Source of the DNA: Opitutus sp. GAS368
GTDB lineage: Bacteria; Verrucomicrobiota; Verrucomicrobiia; Opitutales; Opitutaceae
Length of the DNA: 64,000 nucleotides
Assembly (NCBI GenBank): GCA_945869845.1
Contig: CAMBRG010000002.1
Coordinates: 1-64,000 of the forward strand
Reading direction: 5' to 3'
Below the pieces are notes generated by a model, which saw nothing but the letters and a program-made list of their open reading frames with translations, made no database searches and had not been told where the DNA came from. Below, one piece after another: positions 48,184 through 57,192 of this stretch. Position 1 is the first letter of the stretch, and every line of letters begins with the position of its first letter. The position numbers and the translations under genes are program-made.

Positions 48184-49608
48184 ATGATTAAGCTTCGCTC
48201 CGTCAAAATGCACCGCACGCACCTGCGGCTGCGGATGCCGTTTCGCTACGGGATCGCGACGCTCACGGAGCTACCGCACGTGATTCTCGCCTTCACGTTT
48301 GAAATCGATGGGCGGGTCGCGACGGGGGTCGCGGCGGACCATCTGCCGCCGAAATGGTTCACCAAGGATCCGGTGCGGGCGCCGAAGGACGAGATCGAGG
48401 ATATGCTAGCGGTGATCCGCGCGGCGGTGGACCACGCGGTCGGGGTGAAGGCGGCGACGGTGTTCGAGTTTTGGCGCGAGTTGTATGCCGCGCAGGCGGC
48501 CTGGGCCGCGGGGGAAAAGATCGCACCGCTGCTCGCGCATTTCGGGACCTCGCTGGTGGAGCGTGGGCTGATCGACGCGTTTGGCCGGATGCACGGGGCG
48601 GGATTCGCGGCGGGCCTGCGGGCCAATATCTTTGGCGTGGACCTCGGGGCGCTGTGGGCGGAGCTCGCCGGCTCGGCGCCGCGCGACTGGCTGCCGGCGG
48701 TGCCGGCTGAGGCCGTCACGGTGCGGCATACGGTGGGGCTGGGCGATCCGCTGGAAGATGGCGACATCCCGCCGGAAGAACGGCTCAACGACCAGTTGCC
48801 GCAGGCGCTCGATGCCTGCGTGCGCGTTTACGGGCTGCGTCATTTTAAACTGAAGATCAACGGGGAGGAGCCGCGCGATTTCGAACGGCTAGCGCGGATG
48901 GCGAAGATTTTTTCGAAGGAGTGCGCGGGCACAGACTGGGCGTTCTCCCTCGACGGCAACGAAAGTTTTCGGGAGTTCGGGGCGTTTGCGGACTACGCGC
49001 GCCGGCTGATGGCGGCGCCGGAATTGGCGGTGTTGTGGCCGCGGTTGTTGTTCATCGAACAACCTTGGCATCGGGAAGTCGCGTTGTCGGACGCGATCGG
49101 CGAGCAGGCGCGCGCGTGGCCGGACCGGCCGCCGATCATCATCGACGAGTCGGATGCGGAGACGGGCAGCGTGCCGGCGGCGCTGGCGCTGGGCTACGCG
49201 GGAACGAGCCATAAAAACTGCAAAGGCATTTTCAAAGGCGTGGCTAACGCGTGCCGGCTGGCGCAGCGGCGCGCGGCGGGCGAACCGGGGATGCTCTCGG
49301 GCGAAGATCTCGCGAATGTGGGCCCGGTGGCGGTGTTGCAGGATCTGGCGGTGCAAGCCGCGCTCGGGGTGGAGAGCGTGGAGCGCAACGGGCACCATTA
49401 TTTCGCGGGGCTCTCGGCGTGGCCGCCCGCGGTGCAGGACCATGTCCTCGAACACCACGGCGATGTTTACTGTCGGGCGGCGATGGGGCCGCACTGGCCG
49501 CGAATGGATGTGCGGATGGGCGAAGTGCGGATCGGGTCGCTGACGCGCACGCCGGGCCTGGGGGCGGTGCCGCCGCCGTTGGACGGCTTGCCGGCGGAGG
49601 AGCTGTAG
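48184..49608 (+). CDS. Divergent enolase-superfamily (mandelate racemase-like) protein
   Basis: RMPFRYGIATLTE, HFKLKING (KxK), FSLDGNESF, LFIEQPW, IIDESDAE, SHKNCKGI. Confidence 0.7.
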   Translation: MIKLRSVKMHRTHLRLRMPFRYGIATLTELPHVILAFTFEIDGRVATGVAADHLPPKWFTKDPVRAPKDEIEDMLAVIRAAVDHAVGVKAATVFEFWRELYAAQAAWAAGEKIAPLLAHFGTSLVERGLIDAFGRMHGAGFAAGLRANIFGVDLGALWAELAGSAPRDWLPAVPAEAVTVRHTVGLGDPLEDGDIPPEERLNDQLPQALDACVRVYGLRHFKLKINGEEPRDFERLARMAKIFSKECAGTDWAFSLDGNESFREFGAFADYARRLMAAPELAVLWPRLLFIEQPWHREVALSDAIGEQARAWPDRPPIIIDESDAETGSVPAALALGYAGTSHKNCKGIFKGVANACRLAQRRAAGEPGMLSGEDLANVGPVAVLQDLAVQAALGVESVERNGHHYFAGLSAWPPAVQDHVLEHHGDVYCRAAMGPHWPRMDVRMGEVRIGSLTRTPGLGAVPPPLDGLPAEEL

Positions 49609-49679
49609 GCAGCAGTCCGGCGGCGGGTTTTGAACAGTCCGGCCTTGCGCGGGGCGGGGGGACGCGACTGTTTCGGCGC

Positions 49680-50132
49680 ATGAAAGTTTCGTTCACAGCC
49701 AAGGAATATGCCCGCATTCTCGAACTCGCCTACATGGGCCTGCGGGTCGCGAGCGGCGGCAGCGATGCGCCGGACGTGCTGCCGGAACGGTATGCCGATG
49801 CGGCGCAAAAACTGTTCGCGCTCGCGACTCCGCTCGGCTGCGCCGATCTCGTTGAGGAAGTCGCCGAGGGTGAGTTTCAGCCGTCGGACAAATTAGAATC
49901 CGAAGCGTTGCTCGAAAAAATGGCGCGGTTTGAAGAGGACGCCTTTTGGCGCGAACTGGTCGAGCGGCTGGCAGAGCGCGATCTCAAGGCGGAGTTGGGT
50001 TCGACCAAGCTCAGCGAAGAATTGACTGAGGATGAAGCGAAGCGGCTGGAGGAGATCGAGGACAGTTATTGGCGCGAATTTGAATCGAAGGGCACCGATT
50101 TCCTCGTGCTGCTCAAGGGCGGGCGGGGTTAG
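49680..50132 (+). CDS. Hypothetical protein
   Basis: Good acidic ORF from ATG 49680 (MKVSFTAKEYARILELAYMGLRVASGG); called ORF begins inside the previous gene. Confidence 0.65.
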   Translation: MKVSFTAKEYARILELAYMGLRVASGGSDAPDVLPERYADAAQKLFALATPLGCADLVEEVAEGEFQPSDKLESEALLEKMARFEEDAFWRELVERLAERDLKAELGSTKLSEELTEDEAKRLEEIEDSYWREFESKGTDFLVLLKGGRG

Positions 50133-50180
50133 GGCGGTGCGGGTGGTTGCCGGTGCATAGCCGGCGAAACCAAGTCCGAA

Positions 50181-50284
50181 CGTCGGAAATTTTAACCACG
50201 AATGGCTCCGCTACCGCTGCGCCTTCAAAGTGATTTTCGACTGACCGTCTCCACGGGTAACTTTGGGCCGGCTCATCGCCGGCC
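50181..50284. repeat. Dispersed intergenic repeat, copy 1 of 2
   Basis: Aligns end to end with 55077-55180 (AATGGCTYCGCTACCGCTGCGCCT ... GGGCCGGCTSATCGCCGGC). Confidence 0.8.
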
Positions 50285-50373
50285 GAGTTTTGATCATCCG
50301 GACGTGGCAGCGGTGCCTAGGGGTGGCTCAATTACAGGTTTATCTTTCCGCCGCGGTGATGTTGGTTCGGGCC

Positions 50374-51288
50374 ATGAAACCTACTCTGCTCGTGCTCGCT
50401 GCCGGGATGGGCTCGCGTTACGGCGGCCTCAAACAGATTGATCCGGTCGGTCCCTCGGGCGAGACGGTTTTGGATTATGCGGTGTTCGACGCGGTGCGGG
50501 CGGGTTTCAAGCGCGTGGTGTTTGTGATCCGCGAGGAATTCGCCGAGCTCTTCAAGGCGCAGGTCGCCGCGAAATACGACGGGCACATCGCGGTCGATTA
50601 CGTGTTTCAATCGCTCGCGGCGTTACCCGAAGGCTTCACGGTGCCGGCGGGGCGTGAGAAACCTTGGGGCACGGGACACGCGGTGTGGTGCGCGGGCAAA
50701 GTGCTCGACGGCAACTTCGCGGTAATCAATGCGGATGATTTCTACGGCGCCGATTCGTTTGCGCAGTTGGGCGGATTTCTGGCCCCGTCCCCGTCCGGCT
50801 ACGACCCGATGTCGGGGCACCGGCCGCCGAAGGCGACCCTGGCGGAGTTTGCGATGGTGGGCTTCCGGCTGGATCGCACGTTGTCGGAGCACGGCGCGGT
50901 GTCGCGCGGGGTGTGCGCGGTAAAGTTCGGGCAGTTGGGCGACATCGTGGAGCAGACGGGGATCTTGCCCGCCGAGGTTGGGGCTGGGAAAAAATTTACG
51001 GGTGAGGAAACGGTTTCGATGAACTGCTGGGGCTTTACGCCGGCGGTGTTGGCGGGGCTGGACGAGCAGTTCCGGGAGTTTTTGTCGACCAGAGGCACGG
51101 AGCCCAAAGCGGAATTTTATCTGCCGGCGGCAGTGGCGGGCATGGTGGCGCGGGCGCAGGCCACGGTGCGGGTGCTGCCGACGGCGAGCACCTGGTTCGG
51201 CGTAACCTATCGCGAGGACAAGCCACGCGTGCAGGCGGCGATCGCCGAATTGGTCGCGAGCGGGACGTATCCGGCGCGATTGTTTTGA
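50374..51288 (+). CDS. Nucleotidyltransferase-like protein (NTP transferase fold)
   Basis: LLVLAAGMGSRYGGLKQIDPVGPSGETVLDYA, VINADDFYG; ATG at 50374. Confidence 0.85.
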   Translation: MKPTLLVLAAGMGSRYGGLKQIDPVGPSGETVLDYAVFDAVRAGFKRVVFVIREEFAELFKAQVAAKYDGHIAVDYVFQSLAALPEGFTVPAGREKPWGTGHAVWCAGKVLDGNFAVINADDFYGADSFAQLGGFLAPSPSGYDPMSGHRPPKATLAEFAMVGFRLDRTLSEHGAVSRGVCAVKFGQLGDIVEQTGILPAEVGAGKKFTGEETVSMNCWGFTPAVLAGLDEQFREFLSTRGTEPKAEFYLPAAVAGMVARAQATVRVLPTASTWFGVTYREDKPRVQAAIAELVASGTYPARLF

Positions 51289-51419
51289 GCGGTGGTGCGG
51301 GCGCGGGACCGTCCGCGTAGGGGTGTCGCTTGACGACACCCGCGGGCGCCGGCGAGCGGCGCTCCTACACGCATCGAACGATTGACGCCACGCGCGGCCG
51401 TCGGCTCGCTTTTGCGCCT

Positions 51420-51674
51420 ATGGCAACTGCTCCCAATTATCGCACTATGGCCGAGTATTACATCCGTGGCCTCACGGAAGGTTTCATCGATGCGGCGGAA
51501 GTGATCGCGTGGACCGACGGCGTAGTCGTCGAGGCGGCGAAGACGGAAGACTGGATGCTCGATATTTCCTCGGCCAGTCCCGAAGACCGCATGGGCGTGC
51601 TGCACCATTTGCATGCCGTGCAGGGCGAGGTCGACGAGGCCGCGCTGGCGGCGCTCTTGGCGGCGAAGAAATAA
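51420..51674 (+). CDS. Hypothetical small protein
   Basis: 84-aa ORF MATAPNYRTMAEYYIRGLTEGFIDAAEVIAWTDG... immediately upstream of the PIG-L gene. Confidence 0.6.
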   Translation: MATAPNYRTMAEYYIRGLTEGFIDAAEVIAWTDGVVVEAAKTEDWMLDISSASPEDRMGVLHHLHAVQGEVDEAALAALLAAKK

Positions 51675-51699
51675 ACGCGGTCCCAAGCGGAAGGGTCCG

Positions 51700-52551
51700 A
51701 TGAAGTTCTCCCGTCCTGAAGCCGATGTGTTTGTGCCTGCCGGCGGCGATGCTGCGCGTGCGCTCGCGCGGACGACGCACCTGTGCGTCATCGCCCACCA
51801 AGATGACATTGAGATCAACGCCTATTCGGCGGTGAGCGAATGTCTCGGGCGGGCCGACCGGTTTTTCACCGGGGTGGTCATGACCAACGGCGCGGGCTCG
51901 GCGCGCACGGGGAAATTTGCCCACGTGACCGATGCCGAGATGCAGGTGATTCGCCGCGACGAACAACGCACGGCCGCGGTGCTGGGTAACTACAATCTGC
52001 AGCTCCAGCTCGCGCATCCGAGCAGCGACGTGAAGCAAGCCGGCCACGCGGGCGTGACGGCGGACCTCGCGGCGATTTTTGGCGGCTGCCGGCCCGAGGT
52101 GGTTTACCTGCACCAGCCGGCGGACAAGCACGACACGCACGTCGCGTGTTTTTTGCGCTGCATCGAGGCCTTGCGGGCGTTGCCGCTCGACCGGCGGCCG
52201 GCGCGCGTGCTCGGCGTCGAAGGCTGGCGTGATCTCGACTGGCTCGCGGACAACGAGAAGGTGGCGATGGATGCCAGCGCGAATCCGGATTTGGCGGCAA
52301 AACTGGTCGGAGTCTTCGAGTCGCAGATTGCCGGCGGGAAACGCTACGACCTCGCGGCGATGGGCCGGCGGCTGGCGAATGCGACGTTCTTCAATTCACA
52401 CGCGACCGACGCGACGAACGCGATCTCGCTTGCGATGGACCTCACGCCGCTGGTGCGCGACGAGACGCTGAGCGTGCGGGAGTTTGCCCTGGGACATATT
52501 GACCGGCTGCGAGCGGATGTGGCCGGGCGGATCGAGAAGTTTGGCGGCTGA
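51700..52551 (+). CDS. PIG-L family deacetylase
   Basis: CVIAHQDDIEINAYSAV (xHxDDxE), LHQPADKHDTHV. Confidence 0.88.
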   Translation: MKFSRPEADVFVPAGGDAARALARTTHLCVIAHQDDIEINAYSAVSECLGRADRFFTGVVMTNGAGSARTGKFAHVTDAEMQVIRRDEQRTAAVLGNYNLQLQLAHPSSDVKQAGHAGVTADLAAIFGGCRPEVVYLHQPADKHDTHVACFLRCIEALRALPLDRRPARVLGVEGWRDLDWLADNEKVAMDASANPDLAAKLVGVFESQIAGGKRYDLAAMGRRLANATFFNSHATDATNAISLAMDLTPLVRDETLSVREFALGHIDRLRADVAGRIEKFGG

Positions 52552-52573
52552 CGAGGCCGGCGATGAATTCCGC

Positions 52574-52624
52574 CTCCCGTCACCTGCGCGCGTTCGACAA
52601 CCTGAACCGCGCGTTGGTTGGGCC
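52574..52624 (+). repeat. Duplicated fragment of the iolB 5' coding region (upstream copy)
   Basis: CTCCCGTCACCTGCGCGCGTTCGACAACCTGAACCGCGCGTTGGTTGGGCC; matches 54172-54222 with a few mismatches. Confidence 0.85.
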
Positions 52625-52644
52625 GCACCCGGGACCGCTGCGCC

Positions 52645-52680
52645 GACTCGATCCGAAGGGGTCGAGTCTTGTAGTTTTTC
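52645..52680 (+). terminator. Candidate intrinsic terminator
   Basis: GACTCGATCCGAAGGGGTCGAGTC followed by TTGTAGTTTTT. Confidence 0.5.
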
Positions 52681-52729
52681 ATTCTTTCTTCGGAGGACAA
52701 AATGCAAAGTTTGATCCCTTTTCAGCCCC

Positions 52730-53284
52730 TTAGATAACATCCGAATTTCGCTCCTGTGATCGGTCCCAGGTTCCGCCGAATATAACCGCCCAATCGGGCT
52801 CCAACATCATCATGCTACGTGTCCAAGGATCGCGAAAATGATGCAGATAAAATCCCCACTTAATCTTGACCCAAAGCGGGCGATTTCCGGCAACCTGAAC
52901 AAGCTCCAGATCATGCTCAGGCCGCTTGGCGATCTCATCCGAAATCTGAAAAAGGCCGTCCAGAATTTGATTCAGTTGCACATCTAGCTTCCTCTTCGCT
53001 TCGTGATGACCGTAGACCGCGAGCGCGAAATAGCAGGGCTGAATGTGGTCACGTATGACTCTGGATGCGGCAACCCAAAGCTGCGCAGGATTATTTCGGC
53101 CATGGTCGACCTGCTCGACCTGCTCTCCGAGCGTCATGATGCGATAAGCTAAGTCCGCCACGACATCTTTGAACTTCGTATAGCGCTGAAACACGATCGT
53201 AGAGTAGATGCCGATCGCTGCTCCTATCAGAACACCTGTAAGCCCGTTTCCTAAGCTTTGAAAGCTGTCGATGAGCGCCGCCAT
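52730..53284 (-). CDS. Hypothetical membrane-anchored protein
   Basis: 184 aa; N-terminal TM (GLTGVLIGAAIGIYSTIVF); lower-GC composition than neighbours. Confidence 0.65.
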   Translation of the reverse strand: MAALIDSFQSLGNGLTGVLIGAAIGIYSTIVFQRYTKFKDVVADLAYRIMTLGEQVEQVDHGRNNPAQLWVAASRVIRDHIQPCYFALAVYGHHEAKRKLDVQLNQILDGLFQISDEIAKRPEHDLELVQVAGNRPLWVKIKWGFYLHHFRDPWTRSMMMLEPDWAVIFGGTWDRSQERNSDVI

Positions 53285-53339
53285 TTCGTCGAGCGTTCAG
53301 CTGTCATCCACGCGCGAAGCGCGTAGTGCCTTTGTGCGC

Positions 53340-53837
53340 TTATAGGGCTCTTTTTTCTTCATGAATAACGTAGCGAGTCTTCGATCCTCGAAGAGTCAGC
53401 GGGCGTAAATGGCCCCCCCCGTGCTTCTTTAGAAACACGGCATAACTACGAGGATTGGCCTCTTTGAAGAGCTCATTTGCAGCGGCACCGCGATCCTTCT
53501 GAACGCTGGCCACTATATTGGCCATCGCGGAATTGAGCTCTACGAAATACGATAGCTCCTGAAAATCTTCTATGACGTAAACTCCAATATGACGCGCCAG
53601 CAACTCAAGCGCGGTCTTCGGGTTCGGCAGTATGGCCCACAAATGAACAACATGCTCACCATTCATCGCGAGCATCTCCTTACCGCGCCTTCGCATCTGG
53701 ATCTCCCACACGCGGAGCAGACACTCGAACGGCTCAAGCGACGGGAATTGCTCCGCGATGGTGGTAGCTTCGCGTCTCACTTCTTCCAAAAGCTTATAGA
53801 ACGCCTGCGAACCTTTAAATCTAGTTATGAATCCCAT
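53340..53837 (-). CDS. Hypothetical protein
   Basis: 165-aa ORF in the same low-GC insert, same strand as its neighbour. Confidence 0.6.
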   Translation of the reverse strand: MGFITRFKGSQAFYKLLEEVRREATTIAEQFPSLEPFECLLRVWEIQMRRRGKEMLAMNGEHVVHLWAILPNPKTALELLARHIGVYVIEDFQELSYFVELNSAMANIVASVQKDRGAAANELFKEANPRSYAVFLKKHGGGHLRPLTLRGSKTRYVIHEEKRAL

Positions 53838-54154
53838 AGAAGTGGTTTTTTTTGCCGATCAGTGTTATCGAGCCCCAGTGGAAGGTCCAAGTTTGGTCGC
53901 GCCCATTGCTCGAAGGAAGGGTGCTAATGTGCTGATATTCAATGGCAGATTATCGATTTTCGGTTTTTTCGGCCGTGGTTCGCGCCGGCTAAAGCCTAAG
54001 TTGAAAACCGGCCGAGCCGAGGGGTCCGGCCGAGCCGAGGTGTCTGGCCGTTGTTTGCTATTCTTTCGGCTGAATCGTGGCCCTTGAATTACGGCATTAG
54101 CCCTTCCCTTCTTGATTGGCGTCACTTTTCGCTCCCGGTTTCCTTTCCTCTGTT

Positions 54155-55027
54155 TTGAAAACAATTTCCCTCTCCCGCCACCTGCGCGCGTTCGACAACC
54201 GGAACCGCGCGTTGGTTGCGCCTCAGTCCGGCCTGTTGGCGTTAAGTTATTTCAACGTGCTCCGGTTGCGGGCCGGCGAGTCGCTGACGTTGACCGTCCC
54301 GGGCTGCGAGTTGCTGTGCGTGGTGCTTGCCGGTGCGGCGGATGTGTCGGTGGCCGGGCAGGCATTTGAAGACGTCGGTCGGCGCGCGGGGATTTGGGAC
54401 GGCCCGGCGGACTCGGTTTACTGCGGCACCCACTCGCCCGTCACGGTGCGCGCGCGGCGCGACGGCACCGAGATCGCGGTGGCGGGCGGAATTTGCGGCG
54501 GGTCATTTGCGCCGTTTCGGATCACGCCCGAGGAAGTGGAAATGGTCGAGGTCGGCTCGGCGGCGACGCATTCACGGCGGCGGATATTTCATATTCTCGG
54601 CCAGAACGCCACGGGCCGCGCCGGCAATCTCCTCGTGAGTGAACTCTATGCCGATGCCGGCTGTTGGTCGGGCTATCCGCCGCATAAGCACGATACGGAG
54701 CGTCCGCCCGAGGAGACGGCGTTTGAGGAAATTTATCATTACCGCTTCTGGCCGGAGACGGGTTTCGGTGCGCAGTTCTGCTATGAAGAGCAGGCCGGGG
54801 TGCCCGACGCGGCGACGCCGCACGTCGTCATGACGAGGCACGGTGACACGTTCTTGGTCGACCGCGGCTATCATCCGACGGTGGCTTCGCCGGGCCACGA
54901 GGCGTATATCTTCACGATTTTGGTGGGCGCGCACCAACGCTCGCTCGTGCAGTCGTTCGAGCCGCAGCACCGGCATCTGATGGCGAAGATTCCGGGTATC
55001 GATGCGATGCGGAGTAAGTTTAAATGA
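54155..55027 (+). CDS. iolB: IolB-like 5-deoxy-glucuronate isomerase
   Basis: SGYPPHKHDTERPPEETAFEEIYHYRFWPETGFG cupin motif; TTG at 54155 is a plausible start (called ATG is 54116). Confidence 0.85.
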   Translation: MKTISLSRHLRAFDNRNRALVAPQSGLLALSYFNVLRLRAGESLTLTVPGCELLCVVLAGAADVSVAGQAFEDVGRRAGIWDGPADSVYCGTHSPVTVRARRDGTEIAVAGGICGGSFAPFRITPEEVEMVEVGSAATHSRRRIFHILGQNATGRAGNLLVSELYADAGCWSGYPPHKHDTERPPEETAFEEIYHYRFWPETGFGAQFCYEEQAGVPDAATPHVVMTRHGDTFLVDRGYHPTVASPGHEAYIFTILVGAHQRSLVQSFEPQHRHLMAKIPGIDAMRSKFK

Positions 55028-55076
55028 GGGCGGCTCCGCGCTACTTCCGGCCGGGAACCGGCTGACCACCGCCAAG

Positions 55077-55180
55077 CTTCGGAGATTTTGACCGCGAATG
55101 GCTTCGCTACCGCTGCGCCTCGGAAGTGGGTTTCGCCTGATCGGCTCCACTTGGAGTTTCGGGCCGGCTGATCGCCGGCA
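55077..55180. repeat. Dispersed intergenic repeat, copy 2 of 2
   Basis: See 50181-50284. Confidence 0.8.
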
Positions 55181-55294
55181 GGGGGTTCGGACCAAGGATG
55201 AGGGGGCGAAAGACGTCACCGATTCTCCCTTTGAAGACTGTAGGTAACCTCAAAGTATTCCACCAACGGCCGGTGCTTCAGGCCGAATTCTCCC

Positions 55295-56074
55295 ATGACG
55301 CCAAAATCTCCTCTCTTTGATCTCACCGGGCGCACGGCGCTCGTCACCGGTTCCAGCCAAGGCATCGGGCTGGCGCTCGCCCGAGGCCTCGCCGAAGCGG
55401 GCGCGGCGGTGGTGCTCAACGGCCGCGATGCGGCGAAGCTCGATGCGGCGGCGGAGGCTTTGCGGGTAGCAGTGCCGGGGGCGCGGGTGACGACCGCGGC
55501 GTTCGACGTGACCAACGCGGCGGCGATCGAGACGGCGGTGGCGCGGATCGAGGCCGAGTTCGCGCCGATCGATGTTCTCTTTAACAACGCCGGGATTCAC
55601 CGCCGCTCGCCGCTGGCCGAAATGTCCGAGGCGCAGTGGCGTGAGGTGCTCGACACGAATCTCACGAGCACCTTTCTCGTCGCGCGGGCGGTGGCGCCGC
55701 GGATGATCGCGCGCGGCGCCGGGAAAATCATCAACACCTGCTCGGTCATGAGCGAGGTGAGCCGGCCGACGATTGCCAACTACGCGGCGGCGAAGGGCGG
55801 CCTGAAAATGCTCACGCGCGCGATGGCCGTCGAGTGGGCGAAGCACGGCCTCCAGTGCAACGGGATCGGGCCGGGCTACATCGTCACCGAGCTGAACCGC
55901 GTGCTAGTTGAGAACGTGGAGTTTAACAAGTGGATCTGCGGCCGCACGCCGGCGGGGCGTTGGGGGCAGCCGGAGGAGCTCGTCGGCGCGGCGGTGTTTC
56001 TGGCGTCGGCGGCTTCGAACTTTGTCAACGGGCAGATTCTTTACGTGGACGGCGGTCTGCTGGCGGCGATCTGA
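55295..56074 (+). CDS. SDR-family oxidoreductase (gluconate 5-dehydrogenase-like)
   Basis: TGSSQGIGLALA, NNAGIHRR, YAAAKGGLKMLT, YVDGG C-terminus. Confidence 0.88.
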   Translation: MTPKSPLFDLTGRTALVTGSSQGIGLALARGLAEAGAAVVLNGRDAAKLDAAAEALRVAVPGARVTTAAFDVTNAAAIETAVARIEAEFAPIDVLFNNAGIHRRSPLAEMSEAQWREVLDTNLTSTFLVARAVAPRMIARGAGKIINTCSVMSEVSRPTIANYAAAKGGLKMLTRAMAVEWAKHGLQCNGIGPGYIVTELNRVLVENVEFNKWICGRTPAGRWGQPEELVGAAVFLASAASNFVNGQILYVDGGLLAAI

Positions 56075-56095
56075 GCGGCAACGATAAAGCCGCCG

Positions 56096-56172
56096 CTGTT
56101 GGAGCGAGCTTGCTCGCGATCTTGGGGCGAAAATCGCGCCTTCGGAAATCGCCCGCAAGCAGGCTCCTACAG
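56096..56172. repeat. REP-like inverted pair, family A, second copy (one arm degenerate)
   Basis: CTGTTGGAGCGAGCTTGCTCGCGAT...ATCGCCCGCAAGCAGGCTCCTACAG. Confidence 0.8.
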
Positions 56173-56198
56173 CAATCATTGGAACGCCTGGCCGCCGA

Positions 56199-57056
56199 TT
56201 ATTTGAAGCGGAGTACGGCGGTGACGGGATAGTGATCGGACGGAAAACGGCCGTCGCGCGCGGTGCGGTCGATGGCGGCGGCGGTGGTCGTGAAATCGGC
56301 GGTGTGAAAAACGAAGTCGATGCGCGAGCCGGCGGTGCCGCCTTTGAAGCCGTTGAACGTAAGTTCGCCGGGCGTGCGGGTCGGATACACGGCGCGAAAG
56401 GTGTCGATCCAGCGGATCGCTTCCGGGGTGGTCGGGCGGGTCAGCACGGCGTAGGCGGGGTTGTCTTCGTTGATGTTGAGATCGCCGGTGAGGATCGCGG
56501 GCAAATTGGCGGCGATGAGCGGCAGGCGCGTGGAGATGACGCGGCTCGCTTCCCGGCGCGCGATGACGCCCCGGTGGTCAAAATGGGTGTTGGCGAAAAG
56601 AAACTCGCGGCCGGTCGCGGTCTCGCGGAGGCGCACCCAACTGCAGAGGCGGGTGAGGGCGGCGTCCCAGGATTTGCTCCCGGGAATCTCGGGCGTCTCC
56701 GAAAGCCAAAAGTCACCGCTGGCGATGGCGGTGAAGCGCGATGTGCGGTAGGCGATGAGGGACCACTCGCCTTTGCGTTTGCCGTCGTCGCGGGCCACGC
56801 CGGCGAAAGCGTAGCCGGAAAGTCGTGCGGTGATCGCGTCGTGTTGGACGGCGAGGACTTCTTGGAAGCCGACGAGATCGGGGCCGAAGGCTTTGACCGT
56901 TTCGAAGAAAAATTCAGTGCGCTTCGACCACGCGTTGGCGCCATCGGACTCGGTGGCGTAGCGGATGTTGAACGACATCACGCGCAGAGGTTCGGCGGCG
57001 TGGGCGGTGGCGGCGGCGAGGACGAAAAGGGCGAGGGCGCGGAGAAGCGAAGGCAT
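56199..57056 (-). CDS. Endonuclease/exonuclease/phosphatase family protein, secreted
   Basis: RVMSFNIRYATESDG, GFQEVLAVQ, TGDLNIN, SDHYPV; signal peptide from ATG 57056. Confidence 0.9.
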   Translation of the reverse strand: MPSLLRALALFVLAAATAHAAEPLRVMSFNIRYATESDGANAWSKRTEFFFETVKAFGPDLVGFQEVLAVQHDAITARLSGYAFAGVARDDGKRKGEWSLIAYRTSRFTAIASGDFWLSETPEIPGSKSWDAALTRLCSWVRLRETATGREFLFANTHFDHRGVIARREASRVISTRLPLIAANLPAILTGDLNINEDNPAYAVLTRPTTPEAIRWIDTFRAVYPTRTPGELTFNGFKGGTAGSRIDFVFHTADFTTTAAAIDRTARDGRFPSDHYPVTAVLRFK

Positions 57057-57192
57057 GAGGGCTTGTGCAAGCGGGTCGGCGCGATGGCAATGTCGCTTCA
57101 GCAAATTACGTCCGGCGGGGCGAGCGGGTTTGCCCCGGTGGCGACATACGAACTCGATGGGATTCAGGTTTACCTGGCTTCGATTGATTTCG

